The notes: generated from the sequence alone by a model not told the origin. Positions 34,126 to 43,261 are shown, counted from the stretch's first letter. The stretch is DNA of 64,000 bases from CATOSP01 sp034422355 (GCA_034422355.1 DAOUJS010000046.1:1-64000); one strand, 5' to 3'. Program-made: numbers and translations.

Positions 34126-35046
34126 ATGCAACGGTTCTTGATGCGGCGATTCTTCCTGATGATAATCACTCTGTTCGCGGTGTCAATGATTATCTTCGTC
34201 ATGGCGCGGGTGAGCGGGGACCCCCGTCATCTGCTCCTGGACGAAATGGCTACTGACGAGCAGTGGGAAGCTTTGGGGAAGGAACTGGGTCTGGACAAAC
34301 CCTATTACCAGCAATACGCGATCTTTATGGGAGGGGTGCTCCAAGGCGACTTTGGCGTTTCGCTCCAGCAGGACCGTCCGGTCATGGAGGTCATCTCCGA
34401 ACGGATTATTCCCACTCTCCAGCTGGGTGGAGCTGCCTTCCTCCTCGCCCTTATTGTCGGGATACCCCTTGGTGTGTTGTCGGCGGTCACGCGGGGCAGC
34501 GTTCTAGACCAGGTCGGACGGGGCGTTGCCCTGATAGGACAGGCTGCGCCGTCTTTCTGGCTCGGCATCATGTTCATCTTCTTCTTTGCCGTGTACCTGG
34601 ATTGGGTGCCTCCTTCCGGGCGATACGAATGGAACAGCTTTATTCTGCCCACCATCACCCTGGCATGGGGCGGATTCCTGGCCGGCAGCCTCCGGCTGAT
34701 GCGCTCGGCGATGCTGGACACGCTGGACTCTGAGTACATCAAACTGGCCAGGGCCAAGGGGTTGTCCACCCGGTCAATTATCTGGAAGCACGCCTTCCGC
34801 AATGCCCTGATACCTCCCCTCACACTGGCCGGCGTGTCCATGCCGGCAATTCTGACCGGCTCCATTACGACTGAACTTGTATTTTCGTGGCCAGGCATGG
34901 GTCAATTGGCAGTGCAGGCCCTGTTCGCTGCTGACTACCCGCTAATCCAGGGGCTAACGATAATGTTCACCCTGGGCTATGTCTTCATCGCCTTGTTAGT
35001 GGACATACTTTACGCTTACATCGATCCAAGAATCCGGTACACCTAA
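34126..35046 (+). CDS. ABC transporter permease (DppB/OppB type)
   Basis: The 306-residue inner-membrane permease has six helices and the BPD_transp_1 domain. The family N terminus RRFFLMIITLFAVSMIIFVM, the KPYYQQYAIFMGGVLQGDFG segment and the EAA-type loop with EYIKLARAKGLSTRSIIWKH (about 205-224), where the ATPase would dock, are visible. It pairs with the DppC-like permease 19 bases downstream. No ATPase gene follows. Confidence 0.92.
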   Translation: MQRFLMRRFFLMIITLFAVSMIIFVMARVSGDPRHLLLDEMATDEQWEALGKELGLDKPYYQQYAIFMGGVLQGDFGVSLQQDRPVMEVISERIIPTLQLGGAAFLLALIVGIPLGVLSAVTRGSVLDQVGRGVALIGQAAPSFWLGIMFIFFFAVYLDWVPPSGRYEWNSFILPTITLAWGGFLAGSLRLMRSAMLDTLDSEYIKLARAKGLSTRSIIWKHAFRNALIPPLTLAGVSMPAILTGSITTELVFSWPGMGQLAVQALFAADYPLIQGLTIMFTLGYVFIALLVDILYAYIDPRIRYT

Positions 35047-35065
35047 GGGGGCTTAGGAAAAATCC

Positions 35066-36109
35066 ATGGCTGACGCTACCGTCTTCGCACCGACTCAGCC
35101 GGTATGGATGCGCGCCTTCAGGGCGGCCCTCCGCTGGCGGAGACCAGTGCTGATAATCCCGGTTATTGTACTAACCTCCGTGGTTGTTGCCGGTATCACG
35201 GCTGACTGGATTGCCCCACATCATCCTGAGAAAGGGCAGTTGGTCGACCGGTTGGCGCCTCCTTTCTGGAGTGGGGAGATAACCGAGATAAGGACGGTTG
35301 TGCCAGGGAGTCCGTTGCAGAAGACCAACGTAACGGCTGACCAGATCACGGAGTATGACGCCAAACGGATTGATCCTAATGCGACCGTAGGGAGCCAGAT
35401 AACCGTAGTGACTCGCCCTGAAGGAACCACCAGATACCTGTTGGGCACCGACCACTTAGGTAGAGACCTGCTGACGCGTATCATCTTCGGGGCTCGGGTT
35501 TCACTGGTTATGGCCGCGCTGACGCTGCTGGTGGGCGGCACGATGGGCACCGTGCTCGGCCTGACTGCCGGTTGGTATGGTGGATGGATAGACGAGGCCG
35601 TGATGCGGTTGGTCGACATTATTCTTGCCCTGCCCCTTATCCTGATTGCTCTCGTGTTAGTGGTGGCTCTGGGCCCGTCCTTCCAGCTAATCATCGGGAT
35701 CATGGCGATAGCTATCTGGCCACTCTTCACCCGCGTTACCCGTGGCGAGGTGCTGCGAGTGAAGACCGCGGACTATGTTGCCCTGGCCCGGGTGGCCGGT
35801 GCCGGGACGCTGCGTATCATGTTCATCCATATCCTGCCTGGGATAGCCAACAGTGTGATCGTGGTGGCGACCCTCCTGGTGGGAGTGGTGATCCTGCTGG
35901 AGGCTGCCCTGAGCTTCCTGGGCGCGGGGGTGCCGCCGCCCACGCCGGCCTGGGGTTCCATGCTCGCCGAAGGCCGGGACCGGATAGCGGTAGCCTGGTG
36001 GATTTCGACGCTGCCGGGACTGGCTATCTTCCTGACGGTGCTGTCCCTGAACCTGTTTGGCGACTGGCTGCGGGACGCCCTCGACCCGAGGCTGCGTCAA
36101 CTGGAGTAG
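35066..36109 (+). CDS. ABC transporter permease (DppC/OppC type)
   Basis: The 347-residue permease has a cytosolic N terminus, six helices, the sequence LLGTDHLGRDLLTRIIFGAR typical of OppC/DppC, and an EAA loop with TADYVALARVAGAGTLRIMF. It works with the DppB-type permease and the binding protein to import solute. It is the last gene of the operon: a strong terminator follows at 36142, so the two ATPases must be encoded elsewhere. About 70 extra residues lie between helix 1 and the HLGRD motif. Confidence 0.92.
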   Translation: MADATVFAPTQPVWMRAFRAALRWRRPVLIIPVIVLTSVVVAGITADWIAPHHPEKGQLVDRLAPPFWSGEITEIRTVVPGSPLQKTNVTADQITEYDAKRIDPNATVGSQITVVTRPEGTTRYLLGTDHLGRDLLTRIIFGARVSLVMAALTLLVGGTMGTVLGLTAGWYGGWIDEAVMRLVDIILALPLILIALVLVVALGPSFQLIIGIMAIAIWPLFTRVTRGEVLRVKTADYVALARVAGAGTLRIMFIHILPGIANSVIVVATLLVGVVILLEAALSFLGAGVPPPTPAWGSMLAEGRDRIAVAWWISTLPGLAIFLTVLSLNLFGDWLRDALDPRLRQLE

Positions 36110-36141
36110 CCACCTGGGGGATTTCCACCTTCGATTAAGAG

Positions 36142-36194
36142 AGGCCCACGCTTTTGGGAGGTCCGTAAACTGGTCCAAAAGCGTCGGCCTTTTT
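36142..36194 (+). terminator. rho-independent terminator of the ABC operon
   Basis: The stem AGGCCCACGCTTTTGG (36142-36157) pairs with CCAAAAGCGTCGGCCT (36175-36190) with one C-C mismatch, followed by a T run to 36194. Confidence 0.88.
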
Positions 36195-36263
36195 CATTGA
36201 CGCCTTGCGTTGTCCTGTTGTAGCCTCCACCGCGTTTGATACGCTGTTTCTATCGGAGGACTC

Positions 36264-36686
36264 ATGTCCCTCAATACCTACCTGAACTTCCATGATAACT
36301 GCCGCGAGGCGTTTGAATTCTACCGGACCGTGTTCGGAGGGGAGTTCATGTCCGTCGAGACCTTCCGCAACGGCCCGCCGGGAATGGATGTGCCCGAGGA
36401 CGAGAAAGACCGGATCATGCACATGTCCCTGCCCATTGGGTCCAGCGTACTCATGGGGAGCGACAGTTGCTCCGCGTTCGGGCCGCCGCCAGTTATCGGC
36501 AACAACTTCTACATCTCCTTCAGCGCTGACACCAAGGACGAAGCCGATGACCGGTTCGCCAGGCTCTCTGAAGGCGGCGAGGTGGAGATGGAGATGCAGG
36601 ACATGTTCTGGGGTTCCTACTTCGGCTCACTGAAGGACAAGTTCGGCATCAAGTGGCAGGTCAGTTACACGCCTCAGCAGGAGTAG
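36264..36686 (+). CDS. VOC family protein (PhnB-like)
   Basis: The 140-residue protein matches the PhnB/glyoxalase-like fold: NTYLNFHDNCREAFEFYRTVFGG at the start, IMHMSLPIG, and the C-terminal MFWGSYFGSLKDKFGIKWQV. PhnB-type proteins have no proven reaction; other VOC proteins are dioxygenases, isomerases or resistance proteins. GGAGG precedes the ATG. It is monocistronic, between two strong terminators. Confidence 0.87.
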   Translation: MSLNTYLNFHDNCREAFEFYRTVFGGEFMSVETFRNGPPGMDVPEDEKDRIMHMSLPIGSSVLMGSDSCSAFGPPPVIGNNFYISFSADTKDEADDRFARLSEGGEVEMEMQDMFWGSYFGSLKDKFGIKWQVSYTPQQE

Positions 36687-36714
36687 AACGGTGCGCCGGA
36701 TGTGGCGCGGCTTG

Positions 36715-36748
36715 GACCCTCATCCCGATGAAATCAGGGATGAGGGTC
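36715..36748. terminator. hairpin between convergent VOC and CMD genes
   Basis: A 12-bp perfect stem, GACCCTCATCCC (36715-36726) with GGGATGAGGGTC (36737-36748), and a T-rich tail on the plus side, lies between two convergent genes. Confidence 0.8.
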
Positions 36749-36779
36749 TTTCCTCTTCTTGGGCGGATGGGAACTCCAC

Positions 36780-37154
36780 CTACCCGGCGTCGAATCCCGT
36801 CTCGGCGGCCCAGGCCTGGACACCCCTGCGGAAGGCAAGGGCACCCATAGGAGCGATTACCGCCTGCAATGCTTCCAGTATCTCCTGTGGGCTTGCGCCT
36901 TCCTGGAGGGCGACCCGCACGTGGGCCTGAATCTGCTCCACGTCGGCCCGCAGCGCGGCCTCCACCACGATCTGCAAGAGCTCTTTGGTTTTGCGGTCCA
37001 GCAGGCGCTGCCCCGTGTAGGTGGCCTCGATGAACTCGTTGTACTTCCTGGCCCATTCGAGGTCGGCGGACGCCATGATCCGGTGCATCTCCAGGGTATA
37101 GCCCCGGTTTTGCTGCGTGCGTTGGAGGAAGTCCTGGGCCTCATCCGTTGCCAT
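36780..37154 (-). CDS. carboxymuconolactone decarboxylase (CMD) family protein
   Basis: The 124-residue helical protein has the CMD/AhpD core: RKTKELLQIVVEAALRADVE then AHVRVALQEGASPQEILEAL (about 55-95). The CxxC redox pair of AhpD is missing, so a peroxidase function by that mechanism is unlikely and a CMD-like role is more so. AAGGAGAG precedes the ATG. It is next to a SIS-domain gene on the same strand, with 42 bases between. Confidence 0.82.
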   Translation of the reverse strand: MATDEAQDFLQRTQQNRGYTLEMHRIMASADLEWARKYNEFIEATYTGQRLLDRKTKELLQIVVEAALRADVEQIQAHVRVALQEGASPQEILEALQAVIAPMGALAFRRGVQAWAAETGFDAG

Positions 37155-37195
37155 ATTTCGCTCTCCTTGCTTTATAGGCCGTATTTACGACGATG

Positions 37196-38302
37196 CTATA
37201 GATCGTAATGCTGCCGCGCCGCCGCCTGTCCTGGGTTGTCCTGTTGGAACAGGTCGGGGTGCCGCCCCCGGGCCAACGCCAGGGAGTAGGTGAACAGTTG
37301 CAGCGGCACGACATAGACTAACGGAGACCACAAATCCGCCACGGGCGGCATGGCAAGTGTCTCCGTAGCCAGTCCGCTCAGCTCAGAGTCTCCTTCATTC
37401 ACTAATGCCCAGACCGGCGCTCCCACCTCAGCCGAGGCCCGCGCCACATTCTTCGCCCGCTCGTACCCTGCTCCCGGCGGCGCGATCAGAGTCACCAGGC
37501 ATTCCGGTGCGACGGAGCAGAACGGCCCATGCAGTAACTGCTCGATATGCAGTCCCTCGCTGTCGCAGGCGCTGGTCTCCTTGATCTTGAGCGCCACTTC
37601 GTAGGCGTTGGCGGCGTTTGCTCCCCATCCGGCGCAGATGAACCGGCGTTGATTCCGGAATCTCTCCACGGTCCGCGCTATCTCGCCGGCATGGGCCAGA
37701 ACGCTGTCAATATGTCCGGGTACATCCCCAAGACTGTCCCGGAACGCATCCAACCCTTCGCACTCAGCAGTGTGCTTCCCCATTTCCAGGGCCAGCATGG
37801 CCAGGACCGACAACGCGGTGGTGTAGCTGATGGTGAAGGCGGCAGAGCGTTCCGGTTCCACAGTCTGGAGCATCACGTCGGCGGCCTGCACTCTCGGCCC
37901 CGGACTGGTAGAGGTCACGCACACGGTGTACGCTCCGGCGGCCTTCGCCATCTCCAGGGCCAGGAAGGAATAGGTCTTGGTGCCGCGGTGGCTGATGATC
38001 ACCACTGCATCATTGGCCGTAAGTTTGGGCGGGGCCGTGTGAAACTCGAAGGAATGCCATGCCTGCACATGGATGGACTCTCCGGCCAACCGCCGGAACC
38101 AGGACTCGGCAACCAGCGCGGCGTGCCACGACGTTCCGATGCCCACCAGGTGCAGTCTGCGCGCTTTGGCGGCGGTCCCGGCGACCTCTTCGATTTGCGC
38201 CGGGTGCTTTCCCAGCATCTCCCGGATTGCCTGGGGTTGACCCATGACTGCGTCGTGCATGTGGTACGGATGCTCATGCCGGGTATCCGGCTGTTGTGTC
38301 AT
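37196..38302 (-). CDS. SIS domain sugar isomerase-like protein (GlmS C-terminal type)
   Basis: The 368-residue protein has two SIS domains as in the isomerase half of GlmS: first with LVGIGTSWHAALVAESWF and IISHRGTKTYSFLALEMAK, second with FICAGWGANAANAYEVALKI and KETSACDSEGLHIEQLLHGP. The glutaminase half is absent, so it resembles AgaS/FrlB-type ketose-amine isomerases or deglycases. AAGGAAG precedes the ATG. The substrate is an amino-sugar phosphate by family, not proven here. Confidence 0.85.
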   Translation of the reverse strand: MTQQPDTRHEHPYHMHDAVMGQPQAIREMLGKHPAQIEEVAGTAAKARRLHLVGIGTSWHAALVAESWFRRLAGESIHVQAWHSFEFHTAPPKLTANDAVVIISHRGTKTYSFLALEMAKAAGAYTVCVTSTSPGPRVQAADVMLQTVEPERSAAFTISYTTALSVLAMLALEMGKHTAECEGLDAFRDSLGDVPGHIDSVLAHAGEIARTVERFRNQRRFICAGWGANAANAYEVALKIKETSACDSEGLHIEQLLHGPFCSVAPECLVTLIAPPGAGYERAKNVARASAEVGAPVWALVNEGDSELSGLATETLAMPPVADLWSPLVYVVPLQLFTYSLALARGRHPDLFQQDNPGQAAARQHYDL

Positions 38303-38426
38303 AGCGTCTTCCTTATGAAATCAAATGGGTTGCGTTGTGTTCACATGGGCGGGTATGACCGGCGCTACGCCCTGTCCCGTCTTGAGGGATTTCATTGTAT
38401 CCCCACGGCAGGACAACCCGCCAGCG

Positions 38427-38435
38427 TGGTACAAT
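38427..38435 (+). promoter_or_regulatory. extended -10 promoter of the methyltransferase gene
   Basis: TGG followed by TACAAT (38430-38435) forms an extended -10 about 36 bases before the methyltransferase start; no -35 is clear. Confidence 0.45.
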
Positions 38436-38470
38436 CTAACCGTTCAGGAGTAACCACGTAACGTGCGTCG

Positions 38471-39178
38471 TTGCCACCTCCCAAAACCTGGGCTTCGGTC
38501 CCGAATCAGGCTTACTCGACGCACTCTTGGAGGTGTGCCACGCAAACGCCCTACCCACCCGATGCGTTTCAGCGGGAAGATGATAGCGACGATTCCATCT
38601 TCTACACCATGCCCAGGTTCGTGGTGCATATCGACGATGGAGCGATAGCCACGGTCGGCAGGATATTCCGCGACTTCATCCCGGAAAACTCGGTGGTGCT
38701 TGACCTGATGAGCAGTTGGCGCTCCCACTGGCCCCAGGGTCACGCCAAGGCCAGGCTGGTCGGCCTCGGTCTGAACGCGCCGGAGATGCGGGACAACCCG
38801 GACCTGGATGAGTTCGTGGTCCACGACGTCAACAGCAATCCATCCCTGCCGTTTGATGACGACACCTTCGATGCCGTGGTCATAACCGTGTCGGCCCAAT
38901 ACCTGACCCGGCCCGTGGAGACCTTCGCCCACGTCAACCGCATCCTCAAGCCGGGCGGCGTCTTCATTGTCACCTTCTCCAACCGCATGTTCCCCACCAA
39001 GGCGGTGCGTATCTGGAGAGCTTCCAGCGACCGGGGCCGCATGGAGGTTGTCGCGTCCTACATGGAGCAGGCCGGCAACTTTGAGGACATTCGCGGCGGG
39101 TTCGCCAATCCCGATCTAAGCCCTCCCGGAGACCCGTTATTCTCGGTAATCGCCAATAAAGCGCGGGAATCCGCGTGA
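38471..39178 (+). CDS. class I SAM-dependent methyltransferase
   Basis: The 235-residue frame contains the motifs FYTMPRFVVHIDDGAI, VVLDLMSSWRSHWP and a later VVITVSAQYLTRP with GGVFIVTFSNRMFP, seen in a family of putative methyltransferases. The conserved part begins before the ATG at 38609 (PPDAFQREDDSDDSIFYTMP is family sequence), so the start must be upstream. TTG 38471 is the only start codon in frame, with no clear ribosome binding site. Motif I is atypical (DLMSSW), so catalysis needs testing. Confidence 0.72.
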   Translation: MPPPKTWASVPNQAYSTHSWRCATQTPYPPDAFQREDDSDDSIFYTMPRFVVHIDDGAIATVGRIFRDFIPENSVVLDLMSSWRSHWPQGHAKARLVGLGLNAPEMRDNPDLDEFVVHDVNSNPSLPFDDDTFDAVVITVSAQYLTRPVETFAHVNRILKPGGVFIVTFSNRMFPTKAVRIWRASSDRGRMEVVASYMEQAGNFEDIRGGFANPDLSPPGDPLFSVIANKARESA

Positions 39179-39189
39179 TGGCGGGGCCC

Positions 39190-39231
39190 GAGAACGCCGC
39201 TCCATGCGCTGAGAACGCTGCCCCATGCCTT
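39190..39231 (+). repeat. two tandem 21-base repeats
   Basis: Copies at 39190-39210 and 39211-39231 agree at most positions (GAGAACGCYGCYCCATGC core). A 16-base word from the second copy (39210-39225) also occurs exactly at 59612-59627, between two other genes, so this is a dispersed intergenic repeat. Confidence 0.6.
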
Positions 39232-39320
39232 GGTGGATGGCCGGAGCGGACGCTGAGGATCCGGGGTTCCGGTATGAGGGGCCGGTTCGCACGTATGGTA
39301 GCCGTCCCTTGAGGGCAAGC

Positions 39321-41063
39321 ATGACTCGAATCTTTCGCCTGGCGCTTGCCCAGATCAATACCACCGTCGGGGACATTCCCGGCAACACCGCCAAGATTCT
39401 GCGCTATCTCGATATGGCCAGGGAATACCAGGCCGACCTGGTGGCTTTTCCCGAACTGGCCATCACCGGCTATCCCCCTGAAGACCTGCTTTTCAAGACG
39501 TCGTTTCTCCGTGAGAATGTTGCCGCTATGGAGCAGGTAATCGCTGCTTCCAGTGGGTTGGCGGTTATGGTCGGCTACGTCGAGCTTGGTTCGGACATCT
39601 ACAACGCCGCCGCCGTGGGCTATGACGGGCGGCTGGTGGACACCTACAGGAAGATGTACCTGCCCAACTACGGAGTGTTCGACGAAGACCGCTATTTTCG
39701 GCGAGGAGACTCTTGCCCTGTATACACCATCAATGGGGTCGGAGTTGGCGTGAGTATCTGTGAGGACATTTGGTATCCGGTGGGACCTATCGCGGTACAA
39801 CGAGAAGCCGGTGCCGAAGTAATCGTTAACATTAACGGATCTCCTTTCCACGCGGGTAAGCGGAGTTACCGAGAAAAGATGATTGCTACCCGCGCATCTG
39901 ACAACGAGTTGATCGTGGCATATCTGAACTTGGTGGGCGGTCAGGATGAGCTTATATTCGATGGCGCCAGTCTGATATGTGATGAGAAAGGAGACCTGAT
40001 TGCGGATGGGCCAGCCTTTGAAGAGGATCTGGTGGTCACGGACCTGGATATTGGGTCAGTGCTCCGGTCAAGGTTGCGTGATCCTAGACCCCGCAAGGAG
40101 AACCCTACGATCCTGCAGGAAATAGGCAAGCCTCGATGCGTTCATGTTTCCAGTTTCCAGCCATCCCAACGACTGCCTTTGGTCCCGGCAGTTCCCTCCG
40201 GTGGGATAGGATACGTTGAAGAAGTCTACCGGGCGTTAGTGCTTGGCACCCGAGACTATCTGGGCAAGTCCGGTTTCTCGAAGGCGCTGGTCGGGCTGTC
40301 GGGTGGTATAGACTCAGCCCTGACTGCCACTGTCGCGGCCGACGCCCTGGGCACGGAGAATGTCGTCGGCATCTCCATGCCGTCCCGGTATTCGTCAGAG
40401 GGCAGCGTCACCGACTCCAGGGAACTGGCGGACAACCTTGGAATCGAGTTCTGGGTTGTGCCCATCGAACCTGCACACCTGGCTTTCACCCACATGCTGG
40501 AACCCCATTTCAAGGAGACAGTCCCAAACGTTGCCGAGGAGAACGTGCAGGCCCGGATTCGGGGCAATGTCCTGATGACCGTGTCCAACAAGTTCGGCTG
40601 GTTGGTGCTGACCACGGGCAACAAGAGCGAGATGGCGATGGGCTACGCTACCCTCTACGGCGACATGGCCGGAGGGTTCGCGGTGCTCAAGGACGTGCCC
40701 AAGACCCTGGTATACGACCTGTGCCGCTGGCGGAACCTGCACGGCAACCCACTTTCCCCTATCCCGACTGCGATCATCGAGAAGCCCCCCAGCGCCGAAC
40801 TGAAGGCAGACCAGTTGGACCAGGACACGCTGCCTCCCTACGAAGCCCTGGACCCGGTAATCGCTGCCTACGTGGAGGAGGACCGCAGCTACCAGGAAAT
40901 GGTGGAGGCAGGTTTCGACCCCCAGGTTGTGCGACAGGTGATCAACTTCGCCGACCGCAACGAATACAAGCGCCGCCAGGCCCCGCCGGGTGTAAAGATA
41001 ACTCCCCGAGCTTTCGGCAAAGACCGCCGTCTCCCAATAGTTAATCGATACCGGCAGGTTTAG
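39321..41063 (+). CDS. nadE: glutamine-dependent NAD+ synthetase
   Basis: The 580-residue enzyme forms NAD+ from nicotinate adenine dinucleotide with ammonia from glutamine. The N-terminal nitrilase-type glutaminase has E45, K111 and C147 (SICEDIW); the C-terminal synthetase has the PP-loop SGGIDS (327-332) and later SNKFGWLVLTTGNKSEMAMG. The ATG at 39321 follows GAGG and matches the family N terminus (MTRIFRLALAQINTTVGDI). The frame runs on upstream through the repeat without support. Confidence 0.94.
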   Translation: MTRIFRLALAQINTTVGDIPGNTAKILRYLDMAREYQADLVAFPELAITGYPPEDLLFKTSFLRENVAAMEQVIAASSGLAVMVGYVELGSDIYNAAAVGYDGRLVDTYRKMYLPNYGVFDEDRYFRRGDSCPVYTINGVGVGVSICEDIWYPVGPIAVQREAGAEVIVNINGSPFHAGKRSYREKMIATRASDNELIVAYLNLVGGQDELIFDGASLICDEKGDLIADGPAFEEDLVVTDLDIGSVLRSRLRDPRPRKENPTILQEIGKPRCVHVSSFQPSQRLPLVPAVPSGGIGYVEEVYRALVLGTRDYLGKSGFSKALVGLSGGIDSALTATVAADALGTENVVGISMPSRYSSEGSVTDSRELADNLGIEFWVVPIEPAHLAFTHMLEPHFKETVPNVAEENVQARIRGNVLMTVSNKFGWLVLTTGNKSEMAMGYATLYGDMAGGFAVLKDVPKTLVYDLCRWRNLHGNPLSPIPTAIIEKPPSAELKADQLDQDTLPPYEALDPVIAAYVEEDRSYQEMVEAGFDPQVVRQVINFADRNEYKRRQAPPGVKITPRAFGKDRRLPIVNRYRQV

Positions 41064-41319
41064 GGTGGCAATTGGTTGGAGATTGCGGCTGTGTGGAGGA
41101 AACCGGAGCGTTCTTCCCAACCACACCAGATTATTCTGTGGTGAGACGGTATCCAAGATCGAGACACCGGCGCACACTGGAGCGGCTGTTCATTGAACCG
41201 GCACCGTGAACCGGCACAGTTATAGCTATGGTCACAATTGATGCGTCCCGCTGTTGCACGGCCCCAGAGTTTCGGCCGGACCGGAATACAAGGCCCTGAA
41301 AAATATGCCGGTGATTCGG

Positions 41320-41348
41320 TTGACACCGGCGGGCTGCTGTTACAGAAT
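41320..41348 (+). promoter_or_regulatory. possible promoter of sat
   Basis: TTGACA (41320-41325), a 17-base spacer and CAGAAT (41343-41348) lie in the 377-base gap between nadE and sat (41064-41440), giving a leader of about 85 bases. The gap also has a short direct repeat GAACCGGCAC (about 41197 and 41208). No gene, RNA or riboswitch was recognised. Confidence 0.4.
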
Positions 41349-41440
41349 GGGAAACCTTGAAGGGTGTCCGCCATCATCACGATAGGTGACGCCCTAATAT
41401 ATTCTCCGATCAATCTCTGTCGGGGAGCCGGACTTGGGAA

Positions 41441-42700
41441 TTGGTAGATAACTCACTCTCACCCCACGGCGGCGTTCTGGTGGAGCGCATCGCAGACCCA
41501 CGCGAGGCCCAGGAAATGGTTTGGGGCCTGCCTGTCCTGCCCGTCCGGGAGCAGATTGCCCGCGAGTGCGTCAACATAGCCTATGGGTTCTTCTCTCCCC
41601 TTGAGGGGTTCATGGGCAGCGCCGACGTGGACTCCGTGGTCCGCAGAATGACCCTGGCCAATGGCTTTGTCTGGAGCATTCCCCTGGTGCTGGACGTTTC
41701 GCCCCAGGTCTTGGCCTATCTGAATGTTGAGACCGGCGGGTCCGTGCTGCTTACCTACCAGGACCAGCCCCTGGCGGTGATGGACGTCGAGGAGATTTTC
41801 ACCTACGACAAGAGGTTTCTCGCTCAACAGGTCTACGCCACCACCGATGAAGAACATCCCGGCGTCGCCCGCACCTATGTCCTTGAGGACCAGTTCGTTG
41901 CCGGCCCGATAACCCTGGTCAACCCTCCGGTCATAAACCCGCCTTTCGACCAATTCTGGAAGACACCAAGTCAACTCAGGCAGTCCTTCGCCGAGTTGGG
42001 TTGGGAGCGGGCCGTGGCCCACCAGAGCCGCAATGTCCCCCACAGCGGCCACGAGTGGCTGATGAAGGGAGCCTGGTTGGCGGCGCAGGCTGATGGTGTT
42101 CTTGTCAGCGCCGTCGTCGGCGAGAAGAAGTCTGGCGACTACATCGATGAAGCCATAGTCCTCGCCCACAGCCGGCTGCGGGAAGGCAACTTCTTCCGCG
42201 AAGATGTTCACCAGACCTCCATATTGCTCTGGGACATGCGCTACGCCGGGCCGAGGGAGGCGGTGTTTCACGCGCTGGTGCGCAAGAACCTCGGTTGTAC
42301 CCATCACATGTTTGGCAGGGACCATGCCGGGGTGGGAAGCTATTACGATACCTATGCCGCCCACGACATCTTCAAACAGTTGCCCGATCTGGGCATCCAG
42401 CCCGTGCTTACCCTGGAATGGTGGTACTGTCCCGTTTGCGCGGGTGTGGCTTACGAAGGTCTGTGCGGCCACCGGGAGACCAAGCAGGACCTCTCCGGTA
42501 CGTTCATTCGGAGCATCATCCAGGGCGGCACCGAACCCGCGCCCCTGACACTTCGCTCAGAAGTTCTGGAAGTAGTCCGGGAGTGCGCCGAGACCTACGG
42601 GTTTGGCTCTCCCTTCGTGACCGAGCAATACCTTGAGAACCGGACCCCGGTAATGTCCATGCACGACATGAACTGTACCTGTACCGAGGGCAGCCGTTGA
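41441..42700 (+). CDS. sat: sulfate adenylyltransferase (ATP sulfurylase)
   Basis: The 419-residue protein is a homo-oligomeric ATP sulfurylase: Q195-SRNVPHSGH204 (QxRNxxHxxH active motif), GRDHAGVG (292-299), and a C-terminal CPVC...GLCGH zinc-like cluster seen in bacterial and archaeal forms. It couples sulfate + ATP to APS + PPi, or the reverse. No kinase domain is attached. The start is TTG 41441 (HGGVLVERI follows as in the family). It is followed by a terminator, then aprB, so Sat and APS reductase are neighbours but possibly separate transcripts. Confidence 0.93.
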   Translation: MVDNSLSPHGGVLVERIADPREAQEMVWGLPVLPVREQIARECVNIAYGFFSPLEGFMGSADVDSVVRRMTLANGFVWSIPLVLDVSPQVLAYLNVETGGSVLLTYQDQPLAVMDVEEIFTYDKRFLAQQVYATTDEEHPGVARTYVLEDQFVAGPITLVNPPVINPPFDQFWKTPSQLRQSFAELGWERAVAHQSRNVPHSGHEWLMKGAWLAAQADGVLVSAVVGEKKSGDYIDEAIVLAHSRLREGNFFREDVHQTSILLWDMRYAGPREAVFHALVRKNLGCTHHMFGRDHAGVGSYYDTYAAHDIFKQLPDLGIQPVLTLEWWYCPVCAGVAYEGLCGHRETKQDLSGTFIRSIIQGGTEPAPLTLRSEVLEVVRECAETYGFGSPFVTEQYLENRTPVMSMHDMNCTCTEGSR

Positions 42701-42709
42701 TTTTGTGCG

Positions 42710-42742
42710 GAAAGCCCCCGCCGTTAAGCAGCGGGGGCTTTC
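42710..42742 (+). terminator. terminator after sat
   Basis: A 12-bp stem GAAAGCCCCCGC (42710-42721) with GCGGGGGCTTTC (42731-42742) follows the sat stop. There is a short T-run in the stem rather than a tail, so termination may be partial. Confidence 0.7.
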
Positions 42743-42802
42743 GGTTGAATAGACCGGCCCGCGGCGGTCAGTCGCTGAAGGGGCCGGAGGAGGAGAATAT
42801 TC

Positions 42803-43261
42803 ATGCCAACCTACGTTGACCCCAATGCCTGTAATGCCTGTCAGGGGGTACACCAGGGGCCGTTGTGCGTTTACATCTGCCCCAATGACCTGATGGTGCT
42901 GGACAGTGACCAGGACAAGGGCTTTAACCAGGAGCCGGAAATGTGCTCTGAGTGCTATGCCTGTGTCAAGCTCTGTCCCCAGGAAGCCATCCATGTTCGA
43001 GGGTATGCCGATTTCGTCCCATTGGGCGCGATAGTCCAACCCCACCGCACCCAGACCACCGAAGGAGATGGGCTCCGTTGGGAGGTCCGTTTCCGGGACG
43101 GGCGGGAGTTCGAGTTCACTTATCCGTCACGCACACGTCCCGCGGGAACGGTCACACCCTACGAGAATTTCACCGAGGACCGGGTTGGAGACCTCGGGTC
43201 CCAGAAACTGGCCGGGGAGTCCCTATGGCTGGGGGTGGCAGAGCTTCCAACCTTGAAATGA
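42803..43261 (+). CDS. aprB: adenylylsulfate reductase beta subunit
   Basis: The 152-residue iron-sulfur protein matches AprB. Cluster motifs: C10-x2-C13-x8-C22-x3-C26-P and C48-x2-C51-x2-C54-x3-C58-P, giving two 4Fe-4S clusters that pass electrons between AprA's FAD and an external partner. The C-terminal tail that wraps AprA is present. GGAGGAGG precedes the ATG. It is followed by a zinc-ribbon gene and aprA. The direction (APS reduction or sulfite oxidation) depends on partners not in the window. Confidence 0.93.
   Translation: MPTYVDPNACNACQGVHQGPLCVYICPNDLMVLDSDQDKGFNQEPEMCSECYACVKLCPQEAIHVRGYADFVPLGAIVQPHRTQTTEGDGLRWEVRFRDGREFEFTYPSRTRPAGTVTPYENFTEDRVGDLGSQKLAGESLWLGVAELPTLK

Noticed and set aside
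39190..39231. Possible CRISPR repeats
   Set aside because: Only two directly adjacent units without spacers; no cas genes in the window.
38970..39851. Minus-strand frame of 293 codons across the 21-base repeat
   Set aside because: Antisense to nadE and the methyltransferase; repeated SAHGAAF comes from the tandem repeat.
41064..41440. Riboswitch in the sat leader
   Set aside because: No SAM, cobalamin or other known riboswitch core could be recognised; only short direct repeats and a weak promoter were seen.
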